From Streptomyces sp. ITFR-21 (GTDB lineage: Bacteria; Actinomycetota; Actinomycetes; Streptomycetales; Streptomycetaceae), in assembly GCF_031844685.1 (NCBI RefSeq), contig NZ_CP134605.1, positions 3,368,001-3,432,000 on the forward strand: 64,000 nucleotides of DNA, written 5' to 3'. Below are positions 32,022 through 46,324 of the stretch, piece by piece. The position numbers and the translations under genes were made by a program. Under the pieces are notes generated by a model, which saw only the letters and a list, made by a program, of their open reading frames with translations, was not told the origin of the DNA and ran no database searches. Within the stretch, counting starts at the first letter, position 1, and every line of letters starts with the position of its first letter.

Positions 32022-32416
32022 CGAGCCACCCTCCCCTCGGCCTCGCCATGGGTGTCGCGACCCAGCAGCCGCGTCAGTGCGGCGTCCAGGTCGAGGGCCA
32101 GCTGTGCATGGTCCGCACCGCCGGCTCCGGGCAGTGCGCGTACGACAACCAGGCTACCGGGGGGCAGCAGGGACAGACGGTCGCGGACCAGATGACGCAG
32201 TCGGCGCTTGACCAGGTTGCGTTCCACCGAGCCGCCCACCGCCTTGCTCACGACGAAACCCGCACGTGCCGGGGGAGTGCGCCCCCCAGGCACATGCGGG
32301 TCCGTGGTGTCGCGGCGCAGATGGACGACCAGCAGCGGACGGCCTGCTCGGCGTCCGCGGCGAACCGCTTCTGCGAAGTCCTGCCGTCGCCTCAGCCGAT
32401 TCTCGGTGGGAAGCAC
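32018..32416 (-). CDS. rnpA: Ribonuclease P protein component
   Basis: 132 residues, GTG at 32416 ([20 protein letters not shown]). The RNR motif region is visible as [19 protein letters not shown], and the N-terminal basic segment matches the family. It is the protein cofactor that helps the catalytic RNase P RNA bind pre-tRNA leaders. It lies 18 bp downstream of rpmH and overlaps yidD, so the rpmH-rnpA-yidD-yidC-jag order is intact. Confidence 0.96.
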   Translation of the reverse strand: MLPTENRLRRRQDFAEAVRRGRRAGRPLLVVHLRRDTTDPHVPGGRTPPARAGFVVSKAVGGSVERNLVKRRLRHLVRDRLSLLPPGSLVVVRALPGAGGADHAQLALDLDAALTRLLGRDTHGEAEGRVAR

Positions 32417-32434
32417 GGCATGGACCTGTGATGA

Positions 32435-32572
32435 TCAGGCGGACAGCCGGGCGCGGCCCTTGCTGCGGCGGGTCGCGATGATCGCGCGGCCGGCACGGGT
32501 GCGCATCCGCAGACGGAAGCCGTGCGTCTTCGCGCGACGGCGGTTGTTCGGCTGGAAGGTGCGCTTGCTCAC
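32435..32572 (-). CDS. rpmH: 50S ribosomal protein L34
   Basis: 45 residues from the GTG at 32572 ([20 protein letters not shown]), ending in GRARLSA. Length and the [20 protein letters not shown] core are diagnostic for L34. It is divergent from dnaA across a 428-bp region, the standard bacterial arrangement. Confidence 0.97.
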   Translation of the reverse strand: MSKRTFQPNNRRRAKTHGFRLRMRTRAGRAIIATRRSKGRARLSA

Positions 32573-33000
32573 TCGGGGGCTCCAGGGAGGATCGTGGGTC
32601 CGACGGGGCTGTAGGGACTACGGGGGGCTACGCGGAATCGCCTGGCTGTCACCGTTTGCCCACGAGGAACTCGCGGACCAGTCTGGTGTACCGCTTCGTC
32701 GACCGCCCGAAGCCATCCGGAAGGTCTTCGCCCATCGGCAGGCAGGCGGCAGCAGCCATCGACAACTCGACCTCGATACGGTACGTGCGGCTAGGCCATC
32801 CGGTCAAACCCGGCGGCGGCACCCCGCCATTTGTACACAGCCTGTGGACAACGACTTGAACCGCGCACGTCGGCCTGACTACCGTGGCGGGGCCCGATGC
32901 CGCGCCGGCACCGAACCTCACAGACTTCCCGCCCGTCCCGACGATCACACTTTCGCGGGAGTTGTTTCAGCACCACCCAGACACCGAGAGAGCGTGCACT
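32573..33000. promoter_or_regulatory. rpmH-dnaA divergent promoter region with one DnaA box
   Basis: A gene-free 428-bp divergent spacer. A perfect Streptomyces-type DnaA box (TTGTCCACA) lies on the minus strand at 32843-32851, 150 bp before the dnaA GTG, consistent with DnaA autoregulation known in Streptomyces. A frame runs open from 32884 into dnaA, but homologues begin at 33001. I could not fix the promoter hexamers. Confidence 0.65.
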
Positions 33001-34758
33001 GTGACTGCCGATCTTGCCGCAGTGTGGCCGCGGGTACTGCAGAAGCTCCTGGTGGACAGCGAGGACCTGAAACCCAAGGACGCCGAGTGGCTCAAGCGCA
33101 CCCAGCCGCTGGCGCTGGTGGCCGGCACGGCGGTGCTCTCGGCGCCCAACGAGTTCGCCAAGAGCGTCCTGGAGGGGCGGCTGCTGCCGCTGATCACCGA
33201 GGTGCTCAGCCATGAGTTCGGCCATCCCGTCGGCATCGCCATCGCCGTCGCGTCCGGCGGCGACCAGGAGCAGCCGCCCCCGCCGCAGGAGCGGCCCGAC
33301 CCGCCCGAGCCGATGGCCCCGCAGGATCCGTACGACCAGGGCGGCCCGCGGATGCGCCCGGCCTACTCCGAGCGCCGGGACTGGCAGCAGCCGGGGCTCG
33401 GCACCTGGGGAGCACCGGGGCCCGGCGGCTTCCAGGACGCCGACCCCTACGGCGGCCAGCGGGAGCCGTACGACGGCAGGCGCGATCCGTACGACGGGCA
33501 GTCCGGCGGCTACGAGGCCCCGCGCGAACCGCGCTACCGGCCCGAGCCGCACGACGGCTACCCGACGGTCCCGCACCAGGGCCACCAGCCGTACGCCCCG
33601 CCCGGCTACCAGCAGCCGGGCGGGGGCCCGCTGACGGCCCGCCCCGAGCCGCCCCCCGGCGGGCCGTCAGCGGGCACCGGACGGCCCGGGGGCGGCGGCT
33701 CGGGCTCGTCGGGCGGCGCCGTCGAGCCGACCGCCCGGCTGAACCCCAAGTACCTCTTCGACACCTTCGTGATCGGCGCCTCGAACCGGTTCGCGCACGC
33801 CGCGGCCGTCGCGGTGGCCGAGGCGCCGGCCAAGGCGTACAACCCGCTGTTCATCTACGGCGAGTCCGGTCTCGGCAAGACGCACCTGCTGCACGCCATC
33901 GGGCACTACGCGCGGAGCCTGTACCCGGGTACCCGCGTCAGGTACGTCAGTTCCGAGGAGTTCACCAACGAGTTCATCAACTCCATCCGGGACGGCAAGG
34001 CGGACGCGTTCCGCAAGCGGTACCGGGACATGGACATCCTCCTGGTCGACGACATCCAGTTCCTGGCGCAGAAGGAGTCGACGCAGGAGGAGTTCTTCCA
34101 CACCTTCAACACCCTGCACAACGCCAACAAGCAGATCGTGCTCTCCTCGGACCGGCCGCCCAAGCAGCTGGTCACCCTGGAGGACCGGCTGCGCAACCGC
34201 TTCGAGTGGGGTCTGATCACCGACGTCCAGCCGCCCGAACTGGAGACCCGGATCGCGATCCTGCGCAAGAAGGCGGTCCAGGAGCAGCTGAACGCGCCGC
34301 CCGAGGTGCTGGAGTTCATCGCCTCCCGGATCTCCCGCAACATCCGGGAGCTGGAGGGCGCGCTGATCCGCGTCACCGCCTTCGCCAGCCTCAACCGGCA
34401 GCCGGTGGACCTCCAGCTCACCGAGATCGTGCTGAAGGACCTGATCCCGGGCGGCGACGACTCGGTGCCGGAGATCAGCGGCACCGCGATCATGGCGGAG
34501 ACCGCCGCGTACTTCGGGCTCGCGGTCGACGACCTGTCGGGCTCCTCGCGCAGCCGGGTGCTGGTCACCGCGCGGCAGATCGCGATGTACCTGTGCCGCG
34601 AGCTGACGGACCTGTCGCTGCCGAAGATCGGTGCGCTCTTCGGCGGCCGTGACCACACCACGGTGATGCACGCGGACCGCAAGATCCGCTCGCTGATGGC
34701 CGAGCGGCGCTCCATCTACAACCAGGTGACGGAACTCACCAACCGCATCAAGAGCTGA
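33001..34758 (+). CDS. dnaA: Chromosomal replication initiator DnaA
   Basis: 585 residues from the GTG at 33001 ([17 protein letters not shown]), the start that aligns with Streptomyces DnaA. Domain I is about 1-85. Domain II (about 85-245) is the very long Gly/Pro/Tyr/Asp-rich linker typical of the genus (repeats around [11 protein letters not shown]). The domain III AAA+ ATPase has Walker [10 protein letters not shown] (about 287-295) and Walker [10 protein letters not shown] (about 347-355). Domain IV has the DNA-binding signature [15 protein letters not shown] near residue 550. It binds the boxes in the adjacent oriC and opens the origin. A tandem array of 11-bp repeats begins 8 bp after the stop codon. 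Confidence 0.98.
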   Translation: MTADLAAVWPRVLQKLLVDSEDLKPKDAEWLKRTQPLALVAGTAVLSAPNEFAKSVLEGRLLPLITEVLSHEFGHPVGIAIAVASGGDQEQPPPPQERPDPPEPMAPQDPYDQGGPRMRPAYSERRDWQQPGLGTWGAPGPGGFQDADPYGGQREPYDGRRDPYDGQSGGYEAPREPRYRPEPHDGYPTVPHQGHQPYAPPGYQQPGGGPLTARPEPPPGGPSAGTGRPGGGGSGSSGGAVEPTARLNPKYLFDTFVIGASNRFAHAAAVAVAEAPAKAYNPLFIYGESGLGKTHLLHAIGHYARSLYPGTRVRYVSSEEFTNEFINSIRDGKADAFRKRYRDMDILLVDDIQFLAQKESTQEEFFHTFNTLHNANKQIVLSSDRPPKQLVTLEDRLRNRFEWGLITDVQPPELETRIAILRKKAVQEQLNAPPEVLEFIASRISRNIRELEGALIRVTAFASLNRQPVDLQLTEIVLKDLIPGGDDSVPEISGTAIMAETAAYFGLAVDDLSGSSRSRVLVTARQIAMYLCRELTDLSLPKIGALFGGRDHTTVMHADRKIRSLMAERRSIYNQVTELTNRIKS

Positions 34759-34765
34759 GTCCCGG

Positions 34766-34820
34766 CCGCCCCCACGCGGCCCCCACGCGGCCCCCACGCG
34801 GCCCCCACGCGGCCCCCACG
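34766..34820. repeat. Five tandem 11-bp repeats directly after dnaA
   Basis: Four exact copies of CGGCCCCCACG at 34777-34787, 34788-34798, 34799-34809 and 34810-34820, preceded by a one-mismatch copy at 34766-34776. The array begins 8 bp after the dnaA stop and precedes the DnaA-box region. The 11-bp period puts each copy on nearly the same helical face. Confidence 0.9.
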
Positions 34821-34949
34821 CGGCCGGCGGGCGGCCCACCGGCCCACCGGCCGGGCGCCCGCACCCCCGTGCACAGGCCGTCGCCCTCGCCCCCCTCCGC
34901 CGGCGCTTCCACAGGCTCCTCTCAGCCCTCTCGGTCCTCTCCGCCCTCT

Positions 34950-34980
34950 CAGCGCCCCGGGATCCCTCCCCGGGGCGCTG
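34950..34980 (+). terminator. dnaA terminator hairpin
   Basis: A perfect 12-bp stem (arms 34950-34961 and 34969-34980, CAGCGCCCCGGG paired with its complement) with a 7-nt loop ATCCCTC lies 192 bp after the dnaA stop and before the first DnaA box. It should isolate oriC from dnaA transcription. Confidence 0.75.
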
Positions 34981-34989
34981 CTCGTCGTT

Positions 34990-35650
34990 CACTCTCGCGT
35001 GAGGTCGCTGTTCGATTACCCGTCACCGACGGACGGTTCTCCACAGATAGGGTCCGATCCGGCTGTCCACAGGCTGGGGACACCGGAGTTGTCCCGAAGG
35101 CTTCCACAGGCCACCCGTCACCTGAGGCGTATGCCCTGCTCAGCCAGCTGTGGATATGTGGGCAACCGCTGTCCACAGGTTGTGGACGGAAAAGGCGCCC
35201 CCAGGGGGCCGTTCGGGGTTGTCCACCGCTCGCCCACAGGATGGTCCCTGTTGTGCACAGCTCCAGGCCAGTTCTCCACACCTTTGTCCACTGTTCGGTA
35301 ATGAAATGCAGTCTGTCCCCTGGAAGAGTGAAAGGCGTCACACCATGGTGGTGGGTTGGCCTGGGGAGAACCTGGGTATTCCTGGGGACGGAGCTGGGGA
35401 GAACCCGGGGTCCCCTGTGGACCGGGTGTGCACAACTTCCGGCCGTCCACAGAGGGGCCTGGTTGTCCACCGGCCCCGTCCACAGGTCCGGTGGACAAAA
35501 AACACCGTCCGACCTGCAGGGGAACCGGTTATCCACGGTATCCACAACCCCTATTACTACGACTACACGTAGATACCGGGGAAACCGCTTCGAAGCGGGG
35601 GCTGTGCACAAGTCGGCCCGGAGCCGCCCCGCCGCCGTGTCGCGGCTTGA
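34990..35650. other. oriC: Chromosomal replication origin oriC
   Basis: The dnaA-dnaN spacer carries about 20 DnaA-box-like 9-mers on both strands between about 35037 and 35612. Examples are CTGTCCACA at 35063-35071, TTGTCCACC at 35219-35227, TTATCCACG at 35528-35536 and TTGTGCACA-type boxes near 35250 and 35430. Most deviate by one base from TTGTCCACA or TTATCCACA, as is normal in Streptomyces oriC, which has many weak boxes. A locally AT-richer stretch (CTATTACTACGACTAC, about 35551-35566) lies near the dnaN end and is a candidate unwinding element. No real gene lies here although a frame is open across it. Confidence 0.95.
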
Positions 35651-35727
35651 CGCCAACCCGCGCCGAGTGTCAGTCCGGTGCGTCAGACTGGTCCCCGACA
35701 GTCAGCAACAAGCAGGAGGCGGTTCCG

Positions 35728-36858
35728 GTGAAGATCCGGGTGGAGCGCGACGTACTCGCCGAGGCGGTGGCTTGGGCTGCCCGCAGCCTCCCGGCCCGTC
35801 CCCCGGTGCCCGTCCTCGCCGGGCTGCTGCTCAAGGCCGAGGAGTCCAGGCTCAGCCTGTCCGGCTTCGACTACGAGGTCTCGGCCCGCGTGTCGGTCGA
35901 CGCCGAGGTCGACGAGGAGGGCACGGTCCTGGTCTCCGGCCGGCTGCTCGCCGACATCTCCCGGGCGCTGCCCAACCGCCCGGTGGAGATCTCCACCGAC
36001 GGCGTACGGGTCACCGTCGTCTGCGGCAGCTCCCGCTTCACCCTGCACACCCTGCCGGTGGAGGAGTACCCGGCGCTGCCCGCGATGCCGGTCGCCTCCG
36101 GCACCGTCCCCGGCGAGGTCTTCGCCGCCGCCGCCGCCCAGGTGGCCATCGCCGCCGGCCGGGACGACACCCTGCCGGTGCTCACCGGTGTGCGGATCGA
36201 GATCGAGGGCGACACGGTCACGCTGGCCGCCACCGACCGCTACCGCTTCGCGGTCCGCGAGTTCCTGTGGAAGCCCGAGCAGGCCGACATCTCCGCGGTC
36301 GCCCTGGTCCCCGCCAAGACCCTGCTGGACACTGCCAAGTCGCTCACCAGCGGCGACACCGTCTCCATCGCGCTGGCCGGCTCCGGCGCGGGGGAGGGCC
36401 TGATCGGCTTCGAGGGCGCCGGCCGCCGGACCACCACCCGGCTGCTGGAGGGCGACCTGCCCAAGTACCGCACCCTGTTCCCGACCGAGTTCGCGTCGGT
36501 CGCGGTGATCGAGACCCCGCCGTTCGTCGAGGCCGTCAAGCGCGTAGCCCTGGTCGCCGAGCGCAACACCCCGGTGCGGCTGAGCTTCGAGCAGGGCGTG
36601 CTGACCCTGGAGGCCGGCTCCAGCGACGACGCACAGGCCGTGGAGAAGGTCGACGCCAAGCTGGAGGGCGACGACATCTCGATCGCCTTCAACCCGACCT
36701 TCCTGCTGGACGGGCTGAGCGCGATCGACTCCCCGGTGGCCCAGCTGTCGTTCACCACCTCCACCAAGCCGGCGCTGCTCGGTGGCCGTCCCGCCCTCGA
36801 CGCCGAGGCGGACGACGCGTACAAGTACCTGATCATGCCGGTGCGGCTGTCCGGCTGA
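35728..36858 (+). CDS. dnaN: DNA polymerase III beta subunit (sliding clamp)
   Basis: 376 residues from the GTG at 35728 (MKIRVERDVLAEAVAWAARS), preceded by AGGAGG. Three repeated clamp domains are recognisable. The motifs are NRPVEISTDG in domain I, DDTLPVLTGVRIEIEGDTVT in domain II and IAFNPTFLLDGLSAI followed by KYLIMPVRL at the C-terminus, the hydrophobic pocket that binds partner clamp motifs. It encircles DNA to tether the polymerase and other factors. It is immediately downstream of oriC. Confidence 0.98.
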   Translation: MKIRVERDVLAEAVAWAARSLPARPPVPVLAGLLLKAEESRLSLSGFDYEVSARVSVDAEVDEEGTVLVSGRLLADISRALPNRPVEISTDGVRVTVVCGSSRFTLHTLPVEEYPALPAMPVASGTVPGEVFAAAAAQVAIAAGRDDTLPVLTGVRIEIEGDTVTLAATDRYRFAVREFLWKPEQADISAVALVPAKTLLDTAKSLTSGDTVSIALAGSGAGEGLIGFEGAGRRTTTRLLEGDLPKYRTLFPTEFASVAVIETPPFVEAVKRVALVAERNTPVRLSFEQGVLTLEAGSSDDAQAVEKVDAKLEGDDISIAFNPTFLLDGLSAIDSPVAQLSFTTSTKPALLGGRPALDAEADDAYKYLIMPVRLSG

Positions 36859-36959
36859 GTGCCCCGCCACCGGCCGACGTAGGCTCGTCCTCGGTCAGTC
36901 TGGCGCAGGTCAAGCTCGCGTCGAACGCCTCGAAACGGCCTCGAAACGAAGGATCAGTG

Positions 36960-37838
36960 ATGGAGCTCGGTCTCATCGGTCTCGGCAAGATGGGCGGCAA
37001 CATGCGCGAGCGCATCCGCCGCGCCGGCCACACCGTTATCGGGTACGACAGGAACCCCGATCTCGCCGATGTCCACAGCCTCAAGGAACTGGTGGACTCG
37101 CTGCAAGGTCCGCGCGTGGTATGGGTGATGGTCCCGGCGGGCGCCGCCACCCAGTCGACCATCGACGAACTGGGCACGCTGCTCTCCCCCGGCGACACCG
37201 TGGTGGACGGCGGCAACTCCCGCTGGACGGACGACGAGCGGCACGCCAAGGAACTGCGCGACAAGGGCATCGGCTTCGTCGACTGCGGCGTCTCCGGCGG
37301 CGTCTGGGGCCTGGCCAACGGCTACGCGCTGATGTACGGCGGCACCGACGAGGACGTCGCCAAGGCGCAGCCGATCTTCGACGCCCTCAAGCCCGAGGGC
37401 GACGCCGGCGCCGTGCACGCCGGCGTGGTCGGCGCCGGTCACTTCGCCAAGATGGTCCACAACGGCATCGAGTACGCGATGATGCAGGCCTACGCCGAGG
37501 GCTGGGAGCTGCTGGAGGCGGTCGGGTCGGTCACCGACGTCCGCGAGGTCTTCCGCTCCTGGAAGTCCGGTACGGTCATCCGCTCCTGGCTGCTGGACCT
37601 GGCCGTGGACGCCCTGGACAAGGACGAGCACCTGGGCAACCTGCGCGGTTACGCGGACGACTCCGGCGAGGGCCGCTGGACGGTCGAGGCGGCCATCGAC
37701 AACGCGGTGCCGCTGCCGGCCATCACCGCCTCGCTGTTCGCCCGCTTCTCCTCCCGCCAGGACGACTCGCCGCAGATGAAGATGATCGCCGCGCTCCGCA
37801 ACGAGTTCGGCGGCCACGCGGTCACCGCGGCCGAATAG
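36960..37838 (+). CDS. gnd: 6-phosphogluconate dehydrogenase (decarboxylating, short form)
   Basis: 292 residues, shorter than the about 470-residue long form but normal for the Streptomyces oriC-linked enzyme. The N-terminal dinucleotide motif is GLIGLGKMGGNM (G-x-G-x-x-G, residues 4-15), followed by the substrate signatures VDGGNSRWTDD and FVDCGVSGGVWGL and the catalytic GAGHFAKMVHNGIEY, with Lys and Asn in H-x-x-K-M-V-H-N. It oxidises 6-phosphogluconate to ribulose-5-phosphate in the pentose-phosphate pathway. The dnaN-gnd-recF order is characteristic of streptomycetes; why a metabolic gene sits there is unknown. Confidence 0.95.
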   Translation: MELGLIGLGKMGGNMRERIRRAGHTVIGYDRNPDLADVHSLKELVDSLQGPRVVWVMVPAGAATQSTIDELGTLLSPGDTVVDGGNSRWTDDERHAKELRDKGIGFVDCGVSGGVWGLANGYALMYGGTDEDVAKAQPIFDALKPEGDAGAVHAGVVGAGHFAKMVHNGIEYAMMQAYAEGWELLEAVGSVTDVREVFRSWKSGTVIRSWLLDLAVDALDKDEHLGNLRGYADDSGEGRWTVEAAIDNAVPLPAITASLFARFSSRQDDSPQMKMIAALRNEFGGHAVTAAE

Positions 37839-37943
37839 GCCATCGGCGGGTCACCGCCGGCCCCTGGCGGCCGGCGACGGCCCGCGACCGCACCGCACCG
37901 CACCACAGCAGGGAGGTCGGCGCGCCCAGCGCCACAGCACGCG

Positions 37944-39077
37944 ATGCACGTAGCGCACCTGTCGCTCGCCGACTTCCGCTCCTACGCCCGGGCCGAGGTC
38001 CCTCTCGACCCGGGCGTCACGGCTTTCGTGGGGCCCAACGGCCAGGGCAAGACCAACCTGGTCGAGGCGGTCGGCTACCTGGCCACCCTCGCCAGCCACC
38101 GGGTCGCCTCCGACCAGCCCCTGGTCCGGGTCGGCGCCGAACGCGCGGTGGTACGCGCCCAGGTGGTGCAGGACGAGCGCCGGCAGCTGGTCGAGCTGGA
38201 GATCAACCCGGGCCGGGCCAACCGGGCCAGGATCAACCGCTCCTCCCAGGCCCGGCCGCGCGACGTGCTGGGCATCGTCCGCAGCGTGCTGTTCGCCCCC
38301 GAGGACCTGGCCCTGGTCAAGGGCGACCCGGGTGAGCGCCGCCGCTTCCTGGACGAGCTGATCACCGCCCGCGCGCCGCGGCTGGCCGGGGTGCGCGGCG
38401 ACTACGAGCGGGTGCTCAAGCAGCGCAACACCCTGCTGAAGACCGCCGCGCTGGCCCGCCGGCACGGCGGCCGCGGCGCCGACCTGTCGACGCTCGACGT
38501 CTGGGACCAGCACCTGGCCCGGGTCGGCGCGGAGCTGCTGGCCCAGCGGCTGGACCTGGTGGCGGCGCTGCAGCCGCTGACCGACAAGGCGTACGAGCAG
38601 CTGGCCCCCGGCGGCGGCCCGGTCGCGCTGGAGTACCGCGGCTCGATGGGCGAGGAGCGGATGGCGGGGGCGGCCGGCCGGGAGGACCTGTACGGCAGGC
38701 TGCTGGAGGCGCTGGCGGCGTCCCGGCGCCAGGAGATCGAGCGCGGTGTGACGCTGGTGGGGCCGCACCGTGACGATCTGGTGCTGAAGCTGGGGCCGAT
38801 GCCCGCGAAGGGCTATGCCAGTCACGGGGAGTCGTGGTCGTACGCGCTGGCGCTGCGGCTGGCGTCCTACGAGCTGCTGCGCGCCGACGGCGGCGAGCCG
38901 GTGCTGGTGCTGGACGACGTGTTCGCCGAGCTGGACGAGCGGCGCCGGGAGCGGCTGGCCGAGCTGGTGGCGCCGGGCGAGCAGGTGCTGGTCACGGCGG
39001 CGGTGGACGACGATGTGCCGGACGTACTGCTCGGCACGCGGTTCTCGGTGGCGGACGGGACGGTGGAGCGGCTGTGA
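37944..39077 (+). CDS. recF: DNA replication and repair protein RecF
   Basis: 377 residues. The N-terminus [19 protein letters not shown] and Walker [13 protein letters not shown] (about 31-42) are diagnostic, as are the signature [20 protein letters not shown] and the Walker [18 protein letters not shown]. It is an ABC-type ATPase of the SMC-like group that loads RecR/RecO at gaps. The stop overlaps the GTG of the DUF721 gene by 4 bp, so the two are coupled. Confidence 0.97.
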   Translation: MHVAHLSLADFRSYARAEVPLDPGVTAFVGPNGQGKTNLVEAVGYLATLASHRVASDQPLVRVGAERAVVRAQVVQDERRQLVELEINPGRANRARINRSSQARPRDVLGIVRSVLFAPEDLALVKGDPGERRRFLDELITARAPRLAGVRGDYERVLKQRNTLLKTAALARRHGGRGADLSTLDVWDQHLARVGAELLAQRLDLVAALQPLTDKAYEQLAPGGGPVALEYRGSMGEERMAGAAGREDLYGRLLEALAASRRQEIERGVTLVGPHRDDLVLKLGPMPAKGYASHGESWSYALALRLASYELLRADGGEPVLVLDDVFAELDERRRERLAELVAPGEQVLVTAAVDDDVPDVLLGTRFSVADGTVERL

Positions 39078-39640
39078 GCGAACAGGAACCGCGGGGGGTG
39101 CCGGCGGCCCGGGACGAGGCCGCCGCGGCGGCCACCGGCGCCGGGCCGGCCGGAGTGGACCTGGCGCGCGTCGCCCTGCGCGCCGCCAAGGAGCAGGCCA
39201 GGGCCAGGGGCGCCGCGGCCGTACAGAAGCGGCAGGCCAGGCGGGGGGGTCTGCGCAGCGGCGCCCGCGCCGACGGCCGGGACCCGCTGCCGCTGGGCGC
39301 CGCGATCAGCCGGCTGATCACCGAGCGCGGCTGGGAGGCGCCGGCCGCGGTCGGCGGTGTGATGGGCCGCTGGCCGCAGATCGTCGGCCCCGAGGTGGCG
39401 CTGCACTGCGCCCCCGACCGGTACGACGAGGACGCCTGCGTGCTGACGGTGAGCTGCGACTCCACCGCCTGGGCCACCCAGCTGCGGCTGCTGGCGCCCA
39501 CCCTGGTGGCCCGGCTGAACGCGGATCTCGGCCACGGCACGGTGAAGCTGATCAAGGTGCAGGGCCCGGCCGCGCCGCCGCGTACCTACGGCCGGCTGCG
39601 GGCGCCGGGCAGCAGGGGCCCCGGCGACACCTACGGGTGA
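39074..39640 (+). CDS. DUF721 (DciA-like) family protein
   Basis: 188 residues from the GTG at 39074 overlapping recF. An Ala/Arg-rich N-terminal part (1-75) is followed by the DUF721 core: [20 protein letters not shown], then [15 protein letters not shown] and [23 protein letters not shown]721 includes DciA, the helicase loader/operator of many bacteria. Streptomyces has no DnaC-type loader, so this gene between recF and gyrB is a good DciA candidate, although that is by family only. Confidence 0.88.
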   Translation: MSEQEPRGVPAARDEAAAAATGAGPAGVDLARVALRAAKEQARARGAAAVQKRQARRGGLRSGARADGRDPLPLGAAISRLITERGWEAPAAVGGVMGRWPQIVGPEVALHCAPDRYDEDACVLTVSCDSTAWATQLRLLAPTLVARLNADLGHGTVKLIKVQGPAAPPRTYGRLRAPGSRGPGDTYG

Positions 39641-42021
<2,381 letters not shown>

Positions 42022-42149
42022 GCCGGTCCCGCCGGCGGCCGCTCAGGCCGCTGCGGACGCTCCGGCCCCGGGCCGGACCAGAGCCCCGTATGACCCGTGG
42101 CCGTGTGTGCCGTGTGCCGTGTGCCGTGTGAAAGGACTATCTGACAGCG

Positions 42150-44780
<2,631 letters not shown>

Positions 44781-44783
44781 GCC

Positions 44784-45422
44784 GTGAGTGGAGCCACGGG
44801 CGCCGCGGGTGGTGCCGGTATGACCGGAGGGGCCCATGGCTCGGCCAACCTCAGCGGCCCTCAAGAGGGGGGATACACCGTGACGGACACCCGTCAGCCG
44901 TCGCCGCACCAGCCGGTGTCGGCGTACGCGCCGCCACCGCCGCCGGGCGCGCCCGGTGCGCCGGGCCCCGGCCTCCTGGGCGGCCCCGGCGGGCCCGCGG
45001 CCGCCGGAGTGCGCCGGCCGCGGCCGGCCGCCCGTACCGCGCCGCGCACCCGCAAGGCCCGGCTGCGGGTCTCCAAGGCCGACCCGTGGTCGGTGATGAA
45101 GGTGAGCTTCCTGCTCTCCATCGCGCTCGGGATCTGCACGATCGTCGCGGTCGCGGTGCTGTGGATGGTGCTGGACACCATCGGCGTCTTCAGCACCGTC
45201 GGCTCCACCATCAGCGAGGCCACCACCTCCGAGCAGGGCGGCAAGGGCGGGTTCGACCTGGTGTCCTTCCTGTCACTGTCCCGGGTGATGACGTTCACCA
45301 TCGTCATCGCGGTCATCGACGTGGTGCTGGCCACCGCGCTGGCGACGCTGGGCGCCTTCATCTACAACCTCTCGGCGGGGTTCGTGGGCGGCGTCGAGCT
45401 GACCCTCGCGGAGGACGAATAG
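44784..45422 (+). CDS. DUF3566 membrane protein
   Basis: 212 residues; the GTG at 44784 lies 3 bp after the gyrA stop. The first 100 residues are Pro/Gly/Ala-rich and disordered. Two membrane helices follow, FLLSIALGICTIVAVAVLWM (about 110-132) and FTIVIAVIDVVLATALATLG (about 172-195), framing an extracytoplasmic loop. The family is conserved after gyrA in actinobacteria (mycobacterial Rv0007-like). Its function is unknown, but the genomic link is nearly universal in the phylum. Confidence 0.88.
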   Translation: MSGATGAAGGAGMTGGAHGSANLSGPQEGGYTVTDTRQPSPHQPVSAYAPPPPPGAPGAPGPGLLGGPGGPAAAGVRRPRPAARTAPRTRKARLRVSKADPWSVMKVSFLLSIALGICTIVAVAVLWMVLDTIGVFSTVGSTISEATTSEQGGKGGFDLVSFLSLSRVMTFTIVIAVIDVVLATALATLGAFIYNLSAGFVGGVELTLAEDE

Positions 45423-45494
45423 CGGACCACCGGGGCCGTGGATCAACCGATTTTGGGGCACGGCCATCGGTGCGCTAATCTTTCGGTGCAGCGC

Positions 45495-45568
45495 GGGGCT
45501 ATAGCTCAGACGGTTAGAGCGCTTCCCTGATAAGGAAGAGGCCCCAGGTTCAAGTCCTGGTAGCCCCA
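45495..45568 (+). tRNA. tRNA-Ile (GAU)
   Basis: A 74-nt cloverleaf: acceptor GGGGCTA pairs with TAGCCCC, the D-loop is AGCTCAGACGGTTAGAGC, the anticodon loop CTGATAA contains GAT at 45529-45531, and the T arm is CCAGGTTCAAGTCCTGG. CCA is not encoded. This tRNA follows gyrA in most actinobacteria. Confidence 0.97.
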
Positions 45569-45577
45569 CTCGCATCG

Positions 45578-45606
45578 AGACCCCCGGCCGGATCGGCCGG
45601 GGGTCT
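45578..45606 (+). terminator. Rho-independent terminator after tRNA-Ile
   Basis: A perfect 13-bp stem (AGACCCCCGGCCG with its complement, arms 45578-45590 and 45594-45606) with a 3-nt loop is followed by TTTTG. Confidence 0.88.
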
Positions 45607-45700
45607 TTTGTGTCGGCGGCAGGTCACCGTTCGGTATCGGCCGCTGTGTATAGTCGGGCGCGTCAGATGCTGTCCCCATGCAGAAGGAGGAGGTCACGCC

Positions 45701-45871
45701 ATGAAGAAGATTCTTTTGGTCGCACTGGCCGCCGTCGCCGGGCTGTTCGTGTACCGGCAGATCCAGGCGGACCGCGCCGAGCAGGACCTGTGGACGGAAG
45801 CCACTGACACGGTTCCGGCGGGCTCCGGCTCCGGTACCGGCTCGGGCCCCGTCGCCGGCGAGAGTGTGTGA
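45701..45871 (+). CDS. DLW-39 family small protein
   Basis: 56 residues, ATG at 45701 with AGGAGGAGG 8 bp upstream. The N-terminus KKILLVALAAVAGLFVYRQI is one membrane or signal-anchor helix, followed by QADRAEQDLW, the tryptophan motif that names the family, and a Gly/Ser-rich tail. These peptides accompany gyrA and tRNA-Ile in streptomycetes; no function is known to me. Confidence 0.9.
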   Translation: MKKILLVALAAVAGLFVYRQIQADRAEQDLWTEATDTVPAGSGSGTGSGPVAGESV

Positions 45872-46324
45872 CCGGCGGGAACGCAAAGCCCCGTGTGCGC
45901 GTATGACGGTGTGACGCGCGACCACGCGGCTCCGTGACACGTGACGATATGAGACGCCGCCGAGGACGCCGACACCGTGTGTCGCGACCGGGCGTCCTGG
46001 GCCCCGGCCGCTGAACGCGGTCGGGGCCGCTGCCTTGCCGACCCGGTGGCGGCCCCCGCGGGCGGTGGGTGGCCGGGTGGCCCGGCTGGTGAGGGTGCCG
46101 TCCGGGCCGGGGCGCCGGCGGCCGGGGTGAGGGCGACTTCCGGCCATTCCGGCCCTTCCGGCCCTTCCGCCCGTTGCGGTTCACCGGCCCCGTCGGCCCG
46201 TGGCGCTCCGCACGGCGCTGCCGCCACCGGCCGGGACCCGCTCCCCGCCGTCGCGGCGGGGCCAAGCGCCCCCACCGCACCGGCGGGGGCGGCGGACCGG
46301 GACCCGTACGGACAGAGGTGGGGT
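45872..46324. other. 453-bp spacer, no gene seen
   Basis: Between the DLW-39 gene and the exported protein I see no credible gene on either strand. It contains short low-complexity runs (GGCCCTTCCGGCCCTTCC near 46150) and no clear hairpin. The promoter of the next gene should be here. Confidence 0.6.

Noticed and set aside
34869..37838. A 989-codon open frame running through oriC into gnd
   Set aside because: Its first 700 codons read DnaA boxes and antisense-like low-complexity sequence over dnaN; only the last 292 codons are a real gene, which starts at 36960.
45930..45960. CACGTG at 45936 as a further parS
   Set aside because: The flanks (GTGACACGTGACGA) do not extend the palindrome to GTTTCACGTGAAAC within two mismatches per arm.
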